A program made the position numbers and the translations under genes. A stretch of DNA of 64,000 nt from the NCBI RefSeq assembly GCF_001544015.1, contig NZ_AP014924.1, positions 2,604,001-2,668,000 on the forward strand, read 5' to 3'. Source of the stretch: Limnochorda pilosa (lineage in GTDB: Bacteria > Bacillota > Limnochordia > Limnochordales > Limnochordaceae). The notes below the pieces were generated by a model. It worked only from the letters and a program-made list of their open reading frames with translations. It was not told the origin of the DNA and did not search any database. This document shows positions 1-8,626 of this stretch, piece after piece; the stretch's first letter is position 1, and the number at the start of each line of letters is the position of its first letter.

Positions 1-446
1 CAGCCGCCCAGCCCCACCGCCCGCAGCGCCTGGTTGAAGGCGCCCCAGGTGGGATTGAGGAGCATGAGCCAGAGGAAGCCCACCACCACCATGGAGAGGG
101 TGTAGGGGACGAAGTAGACCGTCTGGAAGAAGCCGAAGCCCCGCCACTTCTTCCGGAAGAGGGCGGCCAGGGCGAGCCCCACCGTGCTCTGGATGGCCAG
201 GGTGCTCACGAAGAAGAGGGCGTTGTGGCCCAGCGCACCCCAGAAACGCTCCTGGTAGGGCGAGCGGGTGAGCACCGCCCTGAAGTTCTCCAGCCCCGCG
301 AACGAGCCCCGCACCAGCCCGTCCCAGTGGAAGAAGCTGTACCCCAACGAGGAGCCCAGCGGGTAGACCATGAAAAGCCCGTAGAGCACCAGCCCCGGCA
401 CCAGGAAGAGGACGTACGCGTGGCGCTCGAGCCAGCTCCGGTTCAC
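1..446 (-). CDS. Sugar ABC transporter permease, MalF/UgpA type (partial, C-terminus off the left edge)
   Basis: I translated this by hand: a GTG start at 446 has GGGAGGTGA a few bases upstream. The visible ~148 residues hold a first membrane helix (YVLFLVPGLVLYGLFMVYPL), the periplasmic stretch typical of CUT1 permeases (SFFHWDGL, then FAGLENFRAVL), and two further helices ending LWLMLLNPTWGAFNQ. This is the usual start of the MalF/UgpA/LacF family, which forms half of the inner-membrane channel for sugars or sugar derivatives. It lies downstream of the binding-protein gene at 636-1892 and is probably in the same operon. Beside murQ and a NamZ-type enzyme, the substrate could be MurNAc or a MurNAc-containing fragment, but that is inference. 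The rest of the gene, and probably a second permease, lie outside the window. Confidence 0.9.
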   Translation of the reverse strand, partial: MNRSWLERHAYVLFLVPGLVLYGLFMVYPLGSSLGYSFFHWDGLVRGSFAGLENFRAVLTRSPYQERFWGALGHNALFFVSTLAIQSTVGLALAALFRKKWRGFGFFQTVYFVPYTLSMVVVGFLWLMLLNPTWGAFNQALRAVGLGG

Positions 447-487
447 GGCTTCACCTCCCCCACGCACCCACGCAGGGCGTCCCATGC

Positions 488-570
488 GGCCGCGCGGGAC
501 CTCTGCGGTTGCTGATTCCCGCGCGGCCCCGATCCGGGGTGCGGAGGGCAGGCCGGCGTCCGGCCTGCCC
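488..570 (-). repeat. Two intercistronic hairpins between binding-protein and permease genes
   Basis: Two perfect inverted repeats sit in the 189-base gap between the binding-protein gene (ends 636) and the permease gene (starts 446). One has 12-bp arms at 488-499 and 517-528. The other has 11-bp arms at 546-556 and 560-570 with a 3-base loop. Neither is followed by a U-tract. In position they resemble the hairpins between malE and malF in enteric bacteria, which protect the upstream message so that binding protein is made in excess. Equivalent hairpins occur in the other two transporter operons at 8627-8662 and 13262-13288. Confidence 0.75.
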
Positions 571-635
571 CCTTCCCTTCCTTCGCCGTCTGGGGCCCCT
601 CGCTTGCCGGGGAGTCCCTTCCAGGCGATGGCTCT

Positions 636-1892
636 TTACTGGAAGGGCTCGTACCAGCTCGCGAGGCCCTTCTGGATGTTGCGGGCCGCCTGTTCCACGC
701 TCAGCTTGCCGGCGAAGACGCCCTGAAGCTCGTTCTGCAGCAGGGTGGAGCCGCTCGGCTGTCCGTAGCGGAAGGCGGTGAGCATCAGGTACGGGGTACC
801 GTGGGCCTCCATGAGCTGAACGAGCTCGGCCAGGACGGGGTCCTGGGGCTGGGTGCCGGGCACGGCCGAGATCTGCTTGAGCGTGTCGGCGAACATCTGG
901 CCGTACTCCCTGGAGGCCAGGAAGCGGATGAACTCCAGTGCCGCCTCGGGATGCTTGGTCGCCGCGTTAACCCCATAGGAGCCGTCCACGTACATCGTCA
1001 TCGCGGCGGGCTCTCCAGCCCGTTCCGGCGGGATCGGGAAGACGCCCACCTGCAGGTTCGGGTTCATCTGGGCGAAAGTGCCCAACTCGTAGGAGCCGGC
1101 CAGCATCATCCCCGCCAGCTCCTGGGCGAACATCACCTGCATGTCGGTGTAGCCCACGCCCATGTAGCTCTCGGGCAGGTAGGGGCGCAGCTCCAGCATC
1201 TTCTCCACCGCGGCCTTGAACCGCGGATCCTCGAAGGTGGTCTCGCCGGCTACGACCTCCGAGTAGAACTCCGGGCCGTAGAAGCTGGGTCCCACCGCAC
1301 CGAAGAAGGTTTCGAGCGTCCAGCCCTCCTTGGCGCCGTTGGCGAAGGGGATGTAGCCCGCCTTCTTCAGCGCGGCCGCCACCTGGAGCAGCTCATCCCA
1401 GGTCTGGGGCTCCTTCAGCCCCAGCTCCTGGAAGACCCGGACGTTGTAGAGCACCTGGACGGTCTGGAGCGCGAAGGGCACGCCGTAGACCTTTCCGTCC
1501 TTCCGGTTGGTGGCCCCCCGCAGCACGTCGGGGTTGAAGGCCTTGAGCGCCTCCACCTGGTCGTCCATGGGCATCAGGTAGCCGGCGTCGGCCAGCGGCT
1601 CCAAGCCGCCGTACGCCCGCAGGTGGATGATGTCCGGTCCCGAGCCGGCCTGGAGCGCCGTGGCCACGATGGTGTTGTACTCGGTGTTCTTGTAGGGCAC
1701 GAATCGGACGTGGATGCCAGGGTTCTCAGCCTCGAAGGCCTGGATGAACTGGTCGTAGGCGGCCTGGTCTTCGGTGCGCCAGCTCCAGAAGGTGAGGTTG
1801 ACCTCCTGAGCGCTCACCGGGACCGCCGGGGCCAGGATGAGTCCTGCCAGGAGCAGGAGGACCAGGCTTACCGTGATGCGCGGTGCGTGCAC
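636..1892 (-). CDS. Extracellular sugar-binding protein of an ABC transporter (family 1)
   Basis: The protein has 418 residues, the usual length for CUT1 binding proteins. An N-terminal signal peptide (hydrophobic core about residues 7-22) ends in a VSA-QE signal-peptidase-I site near residue 28, with no lipobox cysteine. The mature protein starts with the family pattern (LTFWSWRTE, then DQFIQAFEAENPGI) and keeps GPDIIHLRAYGG and GKVYGVPFALQTVQVLYN. It captures a sugar outside the cytoplasmic membrane and delivers it to the permease. The GTG start at 1892 follows AAGGGAGGGAACGAT. It lies 36 bases downstream of the hydrolase-NamZ fusion and upstream of the permease at 1-446, so murQ, fusion, binding protein and permease read as one operon. 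Substrate unknown; a MurNAc-type sugar is suggested by context only. Confidence 0.9.
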   Translation of the reverse strand: MHAPRITVSLVLLLLAGLILAPAVPVSAQEVNLTFWSWRTEDQAAYDQFIQAFEAENPGIHVRFVPYKNTEYNTIVATALQAGSGPDIIHLRAYGGLEPLADAGYLMPMDDQVEALKAFNPDVLRGATNRKDGKVYGVPFALQTVQVLYNVRVFQELGLKEPQTWDELLQVAAALKKAGYIPFANGAKEGWTLETFFGAVGPSFYGPEFYSEVVAGETTFEDPRFKAAVEKMLELRPYLPESYMGVGYTDMQVMFAQELAGMMLAGSYELGTFAQMNPNLQVGVFPIPPERAGEPAAMTMYVDGSYGVNAATKHPEAALEFIRFLASREYGQMFADTLKQISAVPGTQPQDPVLAELVQLMEAHGTPYLMLTAFRYGQPSGSTLLQNELQGVFAGKLSVEQAARNIQKGLASWYEPFQ

Positions 1893-1928
1893 ATCGTTCC
1901 CTCCCTTTGAAGAAGTCCAGCCTTCCGC

Positions 1929-4364
1929 CTATCGGTCTTGGTAAATCAGATACCGGTCACGGATCTGCTTGAACGCCTCCAGGTCGCGCTGCCACGCGGC
2001 CTCGATGATGTCCGCCGATGCGCCGTTTTCGATGCCGAGCCGCACAGAAGGATCACCCGTAAGCAGGTCGAAATGCTCGGGCCGGTCGATCTGGAAGCGG
2101 TCAGGGTAAAGCCGGCGGGCCGCCACCAGGATCTCGATACCCGCCCGAACCGGATCGAAGCGGTCCCGATCGGTGACGTGGAGCTGCACCCCGTGGACGA
2201 CCTCCCCTGGGTACTTGGAGAAGGTGGGGGTGAAGCTCGTGGGACGGAAGACGACGCCCGGAAGCCCGCGCCCATTGAGGTAGCGCGCGAAGGCTTCGGC
2301 GTCCACGAAGGGCGCCCCGATCAGCTCGAAGGGCCGGGTGGTCCCTCGCCCCTCGGAGAGGTTGGTCCCCTCCAGGAGCGCCGTGCCAGGGTAAACGATG
2401 GCGGTGTCGAGGGTGGGCATGTTCGGCGAGGGCATCACCCATGTGGGGAGCCCCGTCTGATCGTACCACTCCCCCCGGCGCCAGCTCTTCATAGGGACCA
2501 CGGTCAACTCGGCATCGATGTCGAACGCGTCGTTGAAGTACCAGGCCAGCTCCCCCACCGTCATGCCGTGCCGGATCGGCATGGGGTACACTCCGATGAA
2601 GGACGTGTACCCTTCCTGGATGACCGGCCCCTGGACGTCCAGGCCCCCGATGGGGTTGGGACGGTCCAGCACCACGAACTCCAGGCCGTGCTCGGCCGCA
2701 GCCTCCATGGCGTAGGCCATAGTCGAGACGTACGTGTAGAAGTGGACGCCCACGTCCTGGATGTCGAAGACCAGGACATCGAGCCCCTCCAGCATCTCCG
2801 CCGTGGGTTTCCTGGTCTCGCCGTAGAGGCTGTAGACAGGCAGCCCTGTGACGGGGTCGGTCTGGTCCCCCACGCGCGCGCCTGCCTGCTCGGCACCCCG
2901 GAAACCGTGCTCGGGTCCGAAAACGGCCGCCAGGTCGATGTCCGGGTGCTCGTGCAGGAGGTCCACCACGCTGCGGAACACCCGGTTGATCCCCGTGGGG
3001 TTGGTGATGACACCCACGCGTTTGCCCTTCAGAATGGACGGATCCTCGAGGAGGACGTCGATGCCCAGGGTCACGATCTCACCTTCGGGGGCTTCCTCTT
3101 GGGGGCGCCGGAGGCTGCCGATGAGCCCCGCCGCGCGGGCCACCAGGTCGGCTACACCCCTCCGCCAGGGGTTGATGCTCCCGTTCTCGCGGGTCGGGTG
3201 GACGCGGTTGGTTAGCACGATCACGAGGGTCCCGGTGGACCGGTCGGCCACCACGCTGGTCCCCGTGTATCCCGTGTGGCCGAAGGCTCCGCCGGTGTCG
3301 GCGAAGGCTCCCATGTACCAGGGCTCGCTCAGCTCCCAGCCGAGACCGTGGGGGCCCAGCTCGCTTCCCAGCTGGTCGCGAAGCATCTCCTCTACGGTCG
3401 CCGGTTGCAGGATCCGGCGTCCGGCGTAGGTCCCGCCGTTGAGCAGAGTTTGGAGGAAGACGGCCAGATCCCGGGCCGACGAGAAGAGCCCGGCGTGCCC
3501 GGACACGCCGGACAGGCTCCAGGCATTCTCGTCGTGGACCTCACCCCAGATCATGGGCCTGCCGGTCCACGGCTGGGCTTCGGTGGCCGCGATCCACGGG
3601 CGCCACTCGCTTGGAGGGTTGTACCGGGTCTGTCGAAGCCCCAGAGGCTCCGCGATGTGCTCCGCCACGTACCGGTCCAGCGGCTGGCCGCTCGCAGCCT
3701 CTACCAGCAGGCCGAGGGTGACGAAGCCCAAGTCGCTGTAAACATACTTCGTCCCGGGGTCGCTTTCCAGACCGGCTTCCAGCAACGAGCGGATCCGGGC
3801 CTCCGGGTCTGGCTGGTCCTTGTAGAAAGGCGCCCAGGCAGGCAGGCCGGACGTATGGGTGAGGAGTTGACGCACCGTCACCTCCTCCTTCCCGCGGGAC
3901 CCAAAGGTGGGAAGGTACGTGGCCACGGGGGCGTCCAGGTCTACCTTGCCCCGTTCCACCAGCTGCATGACGGCGGTAGCCGTGAAGAGCTTGGTGAGGG
4001 AGGCGAGGTCGAAGACGCTGTTGCGGGTCATGGGTAGGGACCAGGCCATGGGCTCTCCGTCCGGTCCGTAGGTGTAGGCGTCGCCGTAGGCCTCCCACTT
4101 GAGGACCGCCCCATCGCGAGCCACGAGCACCACGGCCCCAGGGAACTTGGCCTGGCGGATTCCGTCGGCGATCAGTGCATCGATGTCTTCGAGCGCGTCG
4201 AGGTCCAGGGTGTTTAGGGTCGCCCGCGAAGCGGGACGCAGAACTGGGGGCAGGTCGGCCGGCGACTCGGCCGAACCGGTCCTCGTCGCCTTCGCGGAGA
4301 GCAGGAGGATGCCCAAGACGATCAGAGCCGAGAGAGGACGCACGCGTCGACGTTGTGCGCTCAC
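1929..4364 (-). CDS. Secreted two-domain enzyme: beta-lactamase-fold serine hydrolase fused to a NamZ-type exo-N-acetylmuramidase (DUF1343)
   Basis: 811 residues. A signal peptide (about 1-32, no lipobox) is followed by a class C beta-lactamase/transpeptidase-like domain (about 50-415) with nucleophile motif SLTK at 122-125, YSD at 209-211 and HTG at 363-365. From about 431 to the end is a DUF1343/NamZ domain with GVITNPTG (451-458), PEHGFRG (484-490), FDIQDVG (533-539), DRPNPIGG and PSPNMPT. In Bacillus subtilis, NamZ (YbbC) releases MurNAc from cell-wall chain ends, and the neighbouring YbbE/AmiE has this serine-hydrolase fold; here the two are one chain. The GTG start at 4364 is preceded by GGAGGTGA and lies 6 bases after murQ, so the genes are surely cotranscribed. 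It probably acts outside the cytoplasmic membrane on muropeptides. The domain calls are firm; the hydrolase activity (amide or ester bond) is inferred. Confidence 0.88.
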   Translation of the reverse strand: MSAQRRRVRPLSALIVLGILLLSAKATRTGSAESPADLPPVLRPASRATLNTLDLDALEDIDALIADGIRQAKFPGAVVLVARDGAVLKWEAYGDAYTYGPDGEPMAWSLPMTRNSVFDLASLTKLFTATAVMQLVERGKVDLDAPVATYLPTFGSRGKEEVTVRQLLTHTSGLPAWAPFYKDQPDPEARIRSLLEAGLESDPGTKYVYSDLGFVTLGLLVEAASGQPLDRYVAEHIAEPLGLRQTRYNPPSEWRPWIAATEAQPWTGRPMIWGEVHDENAWSLSGVSGHAGLFSSARDLAVFLQTLLNGGTYAGRRILQPATVEEMLRDQLGSELGPHGLGWELSEPWYMGAFADTGGAFGHTGYTGTSVVADRSTGTLVIVLTNRVHPTRENGSINPWRRGVADLVARAAGLIGSLRRPQEEAPEGEIVTLGIDVLLEDPSILKGKRVGVITNPTGINRVFRSVVDLLHEHPDIDLAAVFGPEHGFRGAEQAGARVGDQTDPVTGLPVYSLYGETRKPTAEMLEGLDVLVFDIQDVGVHFYTYVSTMAYAMEAAAEHGLEFVVLDRPNPIGGLDVQGPVIQEGYTSFIGVYPMPIRHGMTVGELAWYFNDAFDIDAELTVVPMKSWRRGEWYDQTGLPTWVMPSPNMPTLDTAIVYPGTALLEGTNLSEGRGTTRPFELIGAPFVDAEAFARYLNGRGLPGVVFRPTSFTPTFSKYPGEVVHGVQLHVTDRDRFDPVRAGIEILVAARRLYPDRFQIDRPEHFDLLTGDPSVRLGIENGASADIIEAAWQRDLEAFKQIRDRYLIYQDR

Positions 4365-4370
4365 CGTCGT

Positions 4371-5282
4371 TCACCTCCGGTCGGATGGGCCGCTGCACCC
4401 CTCGATCGCCCGGCGGACGAACCCTCCGACCTGCTCCAACCGCCTCTGGGCCGCCTCGCGGTCCAGGCCGCAGTGGAGCATCACGATCGCGACCTTCACC
4501 TGGTGGCCGGACTCCTGGAAGGCCTGCTCGCACGCCTCGCGTGGGGCGCCGGTGGCCTCCTGCAGTGTGCGCACCGCCCGGTCGCGCAGCTTGCTGTTGG
4601 TGGCGCGCAGGTCCACCATCAGGTTCTCGTACACCTTGCCCAGGCGGATCATGGCACCGGTGGAGAGCATGTTGAGCACCATCTTCTGGGCGGTGCCGGC
4701 CTTCAGGCGGGTGGAGCCGGTGACCACCTCCGCCCCCACCACGGGGGCGATGGTCCAGTCGGCGGTCTCCTCGAGCACCGACGGCCGGTTGCAGGTGACG
4801 CCCAAGGTCGTTGCGCCCAGCCGGCGTGCTGCCGTGACCGCGCCGATCACGAAGGGCGTGGCACCGCTCGCGGTGAGGCCCACCACCAGATCCCCCGGCT
4901 GCGCCCGGCGAAGAACCTGGGCGGCTCCCCCTTCGGCGTCGTCCTCCGCTTCCTCGGCCGCCTGCAGGATGGCGTCGAGGCCGCCGGCCAGGATCACCTC
5001 CACCGCCTCCTGGCCCACCCCGAAGGTGGGGAGCCACTCCACCGCGTCCAGGAGCCCCAGACGGCCGCTGGTGCCCGCCCCCACGTAGAGGACCCGGCGC
5101 CCTGCGGCGAGGGTCTCGGTCATCATCTCGATGCCCCGGGCGATGCGAGGCAACTCGGCCTCCACCGCCTCCACCACGCGCCGGTCCTCCCGGTTCATCA
5201 GACGAGCGATCTCCAGGGGACTGAGACGGTCGATCTCCATGCTCTGCAGGTTCCTCGACTCGGTCGTCAGGCGATCCACCAT
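4371..5282 (-). CDS. murQ: N-acetylmuramic acid 6-phosphate etherase
   Basis: MurQ cleaves the lactyl ether of MurNAc-6-phosphate, giving GlcNAc-6-phosphate and D-lactate in peptidoglycan recycling. The 303-residue protein has the SIS fold with GAGTSGR at 68-74, the DAVEW segment holding the first expected active-site Glu (about 82), an EEAEDD segment near 111-116 matching the second, and LTASGATPF near 136-144. The open frame continues upstream, but the ATG at 5282 has GGGAGGT at the right distance and gives the family length. The protein begins MVDRLTTESRN, close to the usual LTTE(S/R)RN start of MurQ. It is the first gene of the operon; the shared promoter block at 5346-5395 lies 63 bases upstream. 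MurQ needs a phosphorylated substrate, yet no kinase or PTS gene is visible here. Confidence 0.96.
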   Translation of the reverse strand: MVDRLTTESRNLQSMEIDRLSPLEIARLMNREDRRVVEAVEAELPRIARGIEMMTETLAAGRRVLYVGAGTSGRLGLLDAVEWLPTFGVGQEAVEVILAGGLDAILQAAEEAEDDAEGGAAQVLRRAQPGDLVVGLTASGATPFVIGAVTAARRLGATTLGVTCNRPSVLEETADWTIAPVVGAEVVTGSTRLKAGTAQKMVLNMLSTGAMIRLGKVYENLMVDLRATNSKLRDRAVRTLQEATGAPREACEQAFQESGHQVKVAIVMLHCGLDREAAQRRLEQVGGFVRRAIEGCSGPSDRR

Positions 5283-5345
5283 GGCTGGGACCTCCCGGTT
5301 CCGCCGTCGGCGCGGCAGGCCGCTCCAGGGTCCTACTTCGTGCCC

Positions 5346-5395
5346 GCGGAGAATAATCCTTCTTTCGTGATGCGTTACCAGGAAACTCTTGTTTC
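5346..5395 (-). promoter_or_regulatory. Conserved promoter/operator block A, upstream of murQ
   Basis: Read on the minus strand, this 50-base stretch starts GAAAC, has AACG at positions 20-23 and ends CTCCGC at 45-50. The same three elements, with AACG to CTCCGC at exactly the same distance, recur upstream of the two other transporter operons (10564-10613 and 14616-14662). At its start is an inverted repeat GAAACtcttGTTTC (plus-strand reading, 5382-5395). If AACG is part of a -35 box (GTAACG) and TATTCT the -10, the spacer is 17 bases. kduD is divergent from here and could share the site. The regulator is unknown. Confidence 0.6.
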
Positions 5396-5538
5396 TATGG
5401 GCCCGACGGGCGCCACCCCGCCGGCCGGTACCCGCGCCCGCTGTGGCGCAGGAGTCGAGGGACCGGCGTGGAACCCTGGTCCCTCGGAAGCGGGCCGGCG
5501 ACCTTTGGCGCCGGATGCCACCCATGAGGAGGCAGACG

Positions 5539-6297
5539 ATGCAGACCCTCTTCGACCTCTCGGGGAAAGTGGCGATCGTGACCGGAGCGAGCCGCGGCAT
5601 CGGCCAGGCGCTGGCCGTCGGGCTGGCCGAGGCCGGTGCGGACATCGCGGGCGTCTCCCGGGGTGCCCTGCGGGAGACAGAGGAGCAGGTGACCGGAAGG
5701 TATGGGCGGTGCTTCGAGCCGGTCCAGGTCGACCTGCGCCATCCGGATGCAGCCGAGCGTATCTTCGCCCAGACGCTCGAACGGTTCACCCAGGTCGACA
5801 TCCTGGTGAACAACGCCGGGATCATCCGAAGGAACCAGGCCATCGACGTCACGGACGACGAGTGGGACGAGGTCATGCTTGTCAACCTCAAGCAGGTGTT
5901 CGCCCTGAGCCGTCAGGCTGGGCGGTACTTTCGAACCCGAGGCCGGGGAAAGATCATCAACATCGCCTCCATGCTCTCCTTCCAGGGAGGGATCCTCGTT
6001 CCGTCGTACGCCGCGAGCAAGAGCGGCGTCCTGGGTCTCACCCGCGCCCTGGCCAACGAGTGGGCCCCCCTCGGCATCAACGTCAATGCCATCGCCCCCG
6101 GCTACGTCGAGACGGAGGCGACCCGCCCGATTCGTGAGGATCCCCAGCGCAACGCCAGCATCCTCGAGCGGATCCCCGCCGGACGCTGGGGCCGGCCCGA
6201 GGACCTGAAGGGTGCAGCCGTCTTCCTGGCGTCCCATGCGTCGGACTACGTCCACGGCGCGGTCATCCCGGTGGATGGCGGATGGTTGGCCCGGTAA
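5539..6297 (+). CDS. kduD: 2-deoxy-D-gluconate 3-dehydrogenase-type short-chain dehydrogenase
   Basis: A 252-residue short-chain dehydrogenase/reductase with the NAD(P) motif TGASRGIG (15-22), NNAG, the catalytic serine in IASMLSFQGG and YAASK. Several stretches are diagnostic of KduD rather than a generic SDR: NNAGIIRR, ALANEWAPLGINVNAIAPGY, ILERIPAGRWG and the end HGAVIPVDGGWLAR. KduD interconverts 2-dehydro-3-deoxy-gluconate-type keto sugars in uronate breakdown, in the cytoplasm. An upstream in-frame ATG exists at 5524, but AGGAGG at 5527-5532 lies correctly only for the ATG at 5539, which also gives the family length. It is the only plus-strand gene in the first 14 kb, divergent from murQ, and might be co-regulated through the region at 5346-5395. 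No partner kduI or kdgK is visible, so the true substrate is open. Confidence 0.88.
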   Translation: MQTLFDLSGKVAIVTGASRGIGQALAVGLAEAGADIAGVSRGALRETEEQVTGRYGRCFEPVQVDLRHPDAAERIFAQTLERFTQVDILVNNAGIIRRNQAIDVTDDEWDEVMLVNLKQVFALSRQAGRYFRTRGRGKIINIASMLSFQGGILVPSYAASKSGVLGLTRALANEWAPLGINVNAIAPGYVETEATRPIREDPQRNASILERIPAGRWGRPEDLKGAAVFLASHASDYVHGAVIPVDGGWLAR

Positions 6298-6372
6298 CAG
6301 GGGCCCCGGGGCCGGGGGTGGCTGCGCGAGGCCTTCGGGCCCGTTTCATGCTCAGCCGCACCGCCCTGCCCG

Positions 6373-7509
6373 TCAATCCCGCGCGTACGGATCGAAGGCG
6401 TCCCGCACCGCGTCGCCCAGGAAGTTGAAGGCGAGCACCGCGACCACGATGAAGAGCCCCGGAATCAGGAACCACGGGTAGAGCTTCAGGGCCTGGAGGG
6501 TCTGCGCGTCGCGCAGGAGGAGCCCCCAGCTCGTCATGGGCTCCTTGATGCCCAGGCCCAGGAAGCTGAGGGACGACTCCCCCAGGATCATCCCGGGCAG
6601 GGCCAGCGTGGCCGAGACGATCAGGTACGAGGTGATGTTGGGAAGGATGTGGCGGAACATCACCACCGAGTCGGTCGCCCCCAGGGCCTGGGCCGCCACC
6701 ACGAACTCCTTCTCGCGCAGGGCCAGGTACTGCCCCCGCACCACCCGGGCGAGCCCCGTCCATCCGATGAGCGAGAGCACCGTCACCACCCCGAAGTAGA
6801 CCTTGGCCGAAGACCAAGAGGGCGGGAGGATCATGCTCAGCGCGAGCCAGAGGGGCAGGGTGGGAAAGGAGCGGAGCAGCTCGATGAAGCGCTGGATCAG
6901 GTTGTCCAGGCGGCCCCCGTAGTACCCCGAGATGCCCCCCATCACGACGCCGATGGCGGTGCTGAGCAGGATGCCGAAGATGCCCACCGAGAGCGTCACC
7001 CGCCCGCCCAGCAGGATCCGCCCCCACAGGTCCCGCCCGAAGCGGTCGGTGCCGAAGAGGAAGAGGCGCCCTTCGCTTGCGGGGTCGAGGCCGAAGAGGC
7101 GTACCCGGGCGGGGAGGAGGCCAAGGAAGCGGTAGGGCTCCCCGGCCACCAGGAAACGGATGGGGTGGATTTGGCTCCGGTCCTCCTGGTAGCGGAACTG
7201 GAAGGTGACCGGGTCCCGGGTGCGCTCGATGCCGTAGACGAAGGGCCTTGCGTGGAAGCGCCCCTCGGCGTCCATGAAGTGGATGGGCGTGGGCGGCGCG
7301 TAGCGGTGGTCGCGGTGCATCTGGTCGAAGGGATAGGGCGCGAGGAAGGGGCCCAGGGCGATGATCAGGTAGAGGACGGCCGCGACCGCAAAGCCCGCCA
7401 CCCCCACCCGGTGCCGGAGGAAACGCCGGCGCACCCGCTGGGCGCGGGTGAGGGTCCGCACCTCTGCTTCGCCCGGTGCGCGGGTCACCGGCGCTTCGAC
7501 CGTCGCCAC
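6373..7509 (-). CDS. ABC transporter permease, OppC/DppC type
   Basis: 378 residues. An N-terminal cytoplasmic arm and first helix (about 37-58) are followed by an unusually long extracytoplasmic insert (about 60-165), then the core with FGTDRFGRDLWGRILLGGR, typical of OppC/DppC/YejE, and the EAA loop EFVVAAQALGATD that contacts the ATPase. It pairs with the OppB-type protein at 7591-8562 to form the channel of a peptide- or oligosaccharide-class importer. The GTG start at 7509 has GGAGGTGA six bases upstream. It is the last gene of its operon and no OppD/OppF ATPase follows; the next gene, kduD, converges from the other strand. The long insert resembles permeases of carbohydrate-linked Opp-type systems, so the substrate may be a glycan or glycopeptide; this is not proven. 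Confidence 0.92.
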   Translation of the reverse strand: MATVEAPVTRAPGEAEVRTLTRAQRVRRRFLRHRVGVAGFAVAAVLYLIIALGPFLAPYPFDQMHRDHRYAPPTPIHFMDAEGRFHARPFVYGIERTRDPVTFQFRYQEDRSQIHPIRFLVAGEPYRFLGLLPARVRLFGLDPASEGRLFLFGTDRFGRDLWGRILLGGRVTLSVGIFGILLSTAIGVVMGGISGYYGGRLDNLIQRFIELLRSFPTLPLWLALSMILPPSWSSAKVYFGVVTVLSLIGWTGLARVVRGQYLALREKEFVVAAQALGATDSVVMFRHILPNITSYLIVSATLALPGMILGESSLSFLGLGIKEPMTSWGLLLRDAQTLQALKLYPWFLIPGLFIVVAVLAFNFLGDAVRDAFDPYARD

Positions 7510-7590
7510 GCAGCCTCACCTCCGAACCGTCCTTCGCCGGCCGCTGCGCCCCGAGCGCCCCGGCGGCCCCCCGGGCCCCACGGCCGTCCC

Positions 7591-8562
7591 TCAGTCGTAG
7601 CGGATGGTCGGGTCGACCCACACCAGCAGCACGTCGGCCAGCAGGTTCCCCACCAGCATCAGGAGGGCCGACATCATGAGAAACGTCATCACCAGGTACT
7701 GGTCCTGGTTGATCAGCGCGTCGTAGAAGAAGGGGCCCATGGTGGGCAGGTTGAGGACGATAGAGGTGATGATGGTGCCCGAGAGCAGCTCAGGCAGCTG
7801 CATCCCGAAGATGGAGACCAGCGGGTTCACCGCGTTCCGCACCGCGTGCTTGTAGATCACCACCCGCTCGCTCAGCCCCTTGCTGCGGGCCGTGGTGACG
7901 TAGGGCATCCCCAGCACGTCCAGCAGGTTCCCCCGCATGAGTCGCAGGAGCCCAGCGGTCCCCGAGGTGCCGATGGCGATCACCGGCACCCAGACGTGCT
8001 CGAGGAGATCCACCAGTTTGGCCGCTCCCCACGGCGCGCCGATCATCTCGGGCGAGAAGAGGCCGCCCACTGAGCTGGCCCCAGCCCGGAGCATCAGGTA
8101 CATGAGCACCAGCGCCAGGAAAAAGTTGGGAATGGACAGGCCCACGAAGCCCACGAAGGTCAGCAGGTAGTCGAGGGCTGAGTACTTGTGGACGGCCGAA
8201 TAGATGCCGATGGGCAAGGCGACCACCCAGGTGAAGAGGATGCTGGCTCCGGCCACCACCACCGTCCACCCCAGCCGCTCCCAGATGAGGTCGGCCACGG
8301 GCCGCTTGTAGGCGAAGGAGTAGCCGAAGTCGCCCCGGGTGACGATCCCCTGGACCCAGAGGAGGTACTGCATCCAGGGCGGCTTGTCGAGGCCGAGCTG
8401 GGCCCGCATCTGGAAGACCATCTCGGGAGAGACCCGGGGGTTCGCGAAGTACTGGGACCCGAAGTCGCCGGGCTGGGCCTGGATGACCGCGAAAGAGACC
8501 ATGGAGATGAGCACCATGAAGGGCAGCATGAGGATGAGGCGGCGGGCCACGTAGCGCTTCAT
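7591..8562 (-). CDS. ABC transporter permease, OppB/DppB type
   Basis: 323 residues with six predicted helices. The start MKRYVARRLILMLPFMVLIS and the following PGDFG and QLGLDKPPWMQYLLW are standard for OppB/DppB permeases. The EAA loop is visible as YVTTARSKGLSERVV, and the chain ends VLLVWVDPTIRYD, as in the family. The ATG at 8562 follows GAGGAGACCACC. It lies between the binding-protein gene and the OppC-type gene, 81 bases before the latter. Together they would import a peptide, glycopeptide or oligosaccharide. The energising ATPase must be encoded elsewhere. Confidence 0.94.
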   Translation of the reverse strand: MKRYVARRLILMLPFMVLISMVSFAVIQAQPGDFGSQYFANPRVSPEMVFQMRAQLGLDKPPWMQYLLWVQGIVTRGDFGYSFAYKRPVADLIWERLGWTVVVAGASILFTWVVALPIGIYSAVHKYSALDYLLTFVGFVGLSIPNFFLALVLMYLMLRAGASSVGGLFSPEMIGAPWGAAKLVDLLEHVWVPVIAIGTSGTAGLLRLMRGNLLDVLGMPYVTTARSKGLSERVVIYKHAVRNAVNPLVSIFGMQLPELLSGTIITSIVLNLPTMGPFFYDALINQDQYLVMTFLMMSALLMLVGNLLADVLLVWVDPTIRYD

Positions 8563-8626
8563 GGTGGTCTCCTCTCCCCTTTCTTCCCTTCCCCTGCGCC
8601 GGCGGAAGGACCGGTCGCGGGCGTGA

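Noticed and set aside
5283-5891. N-terminal extension of murQ by ~200 codons
   Set aside because: The frame is open only because it runs opposite kduD; the ATG at 5282 has a good ribosome site and gives the normal MurQ length.
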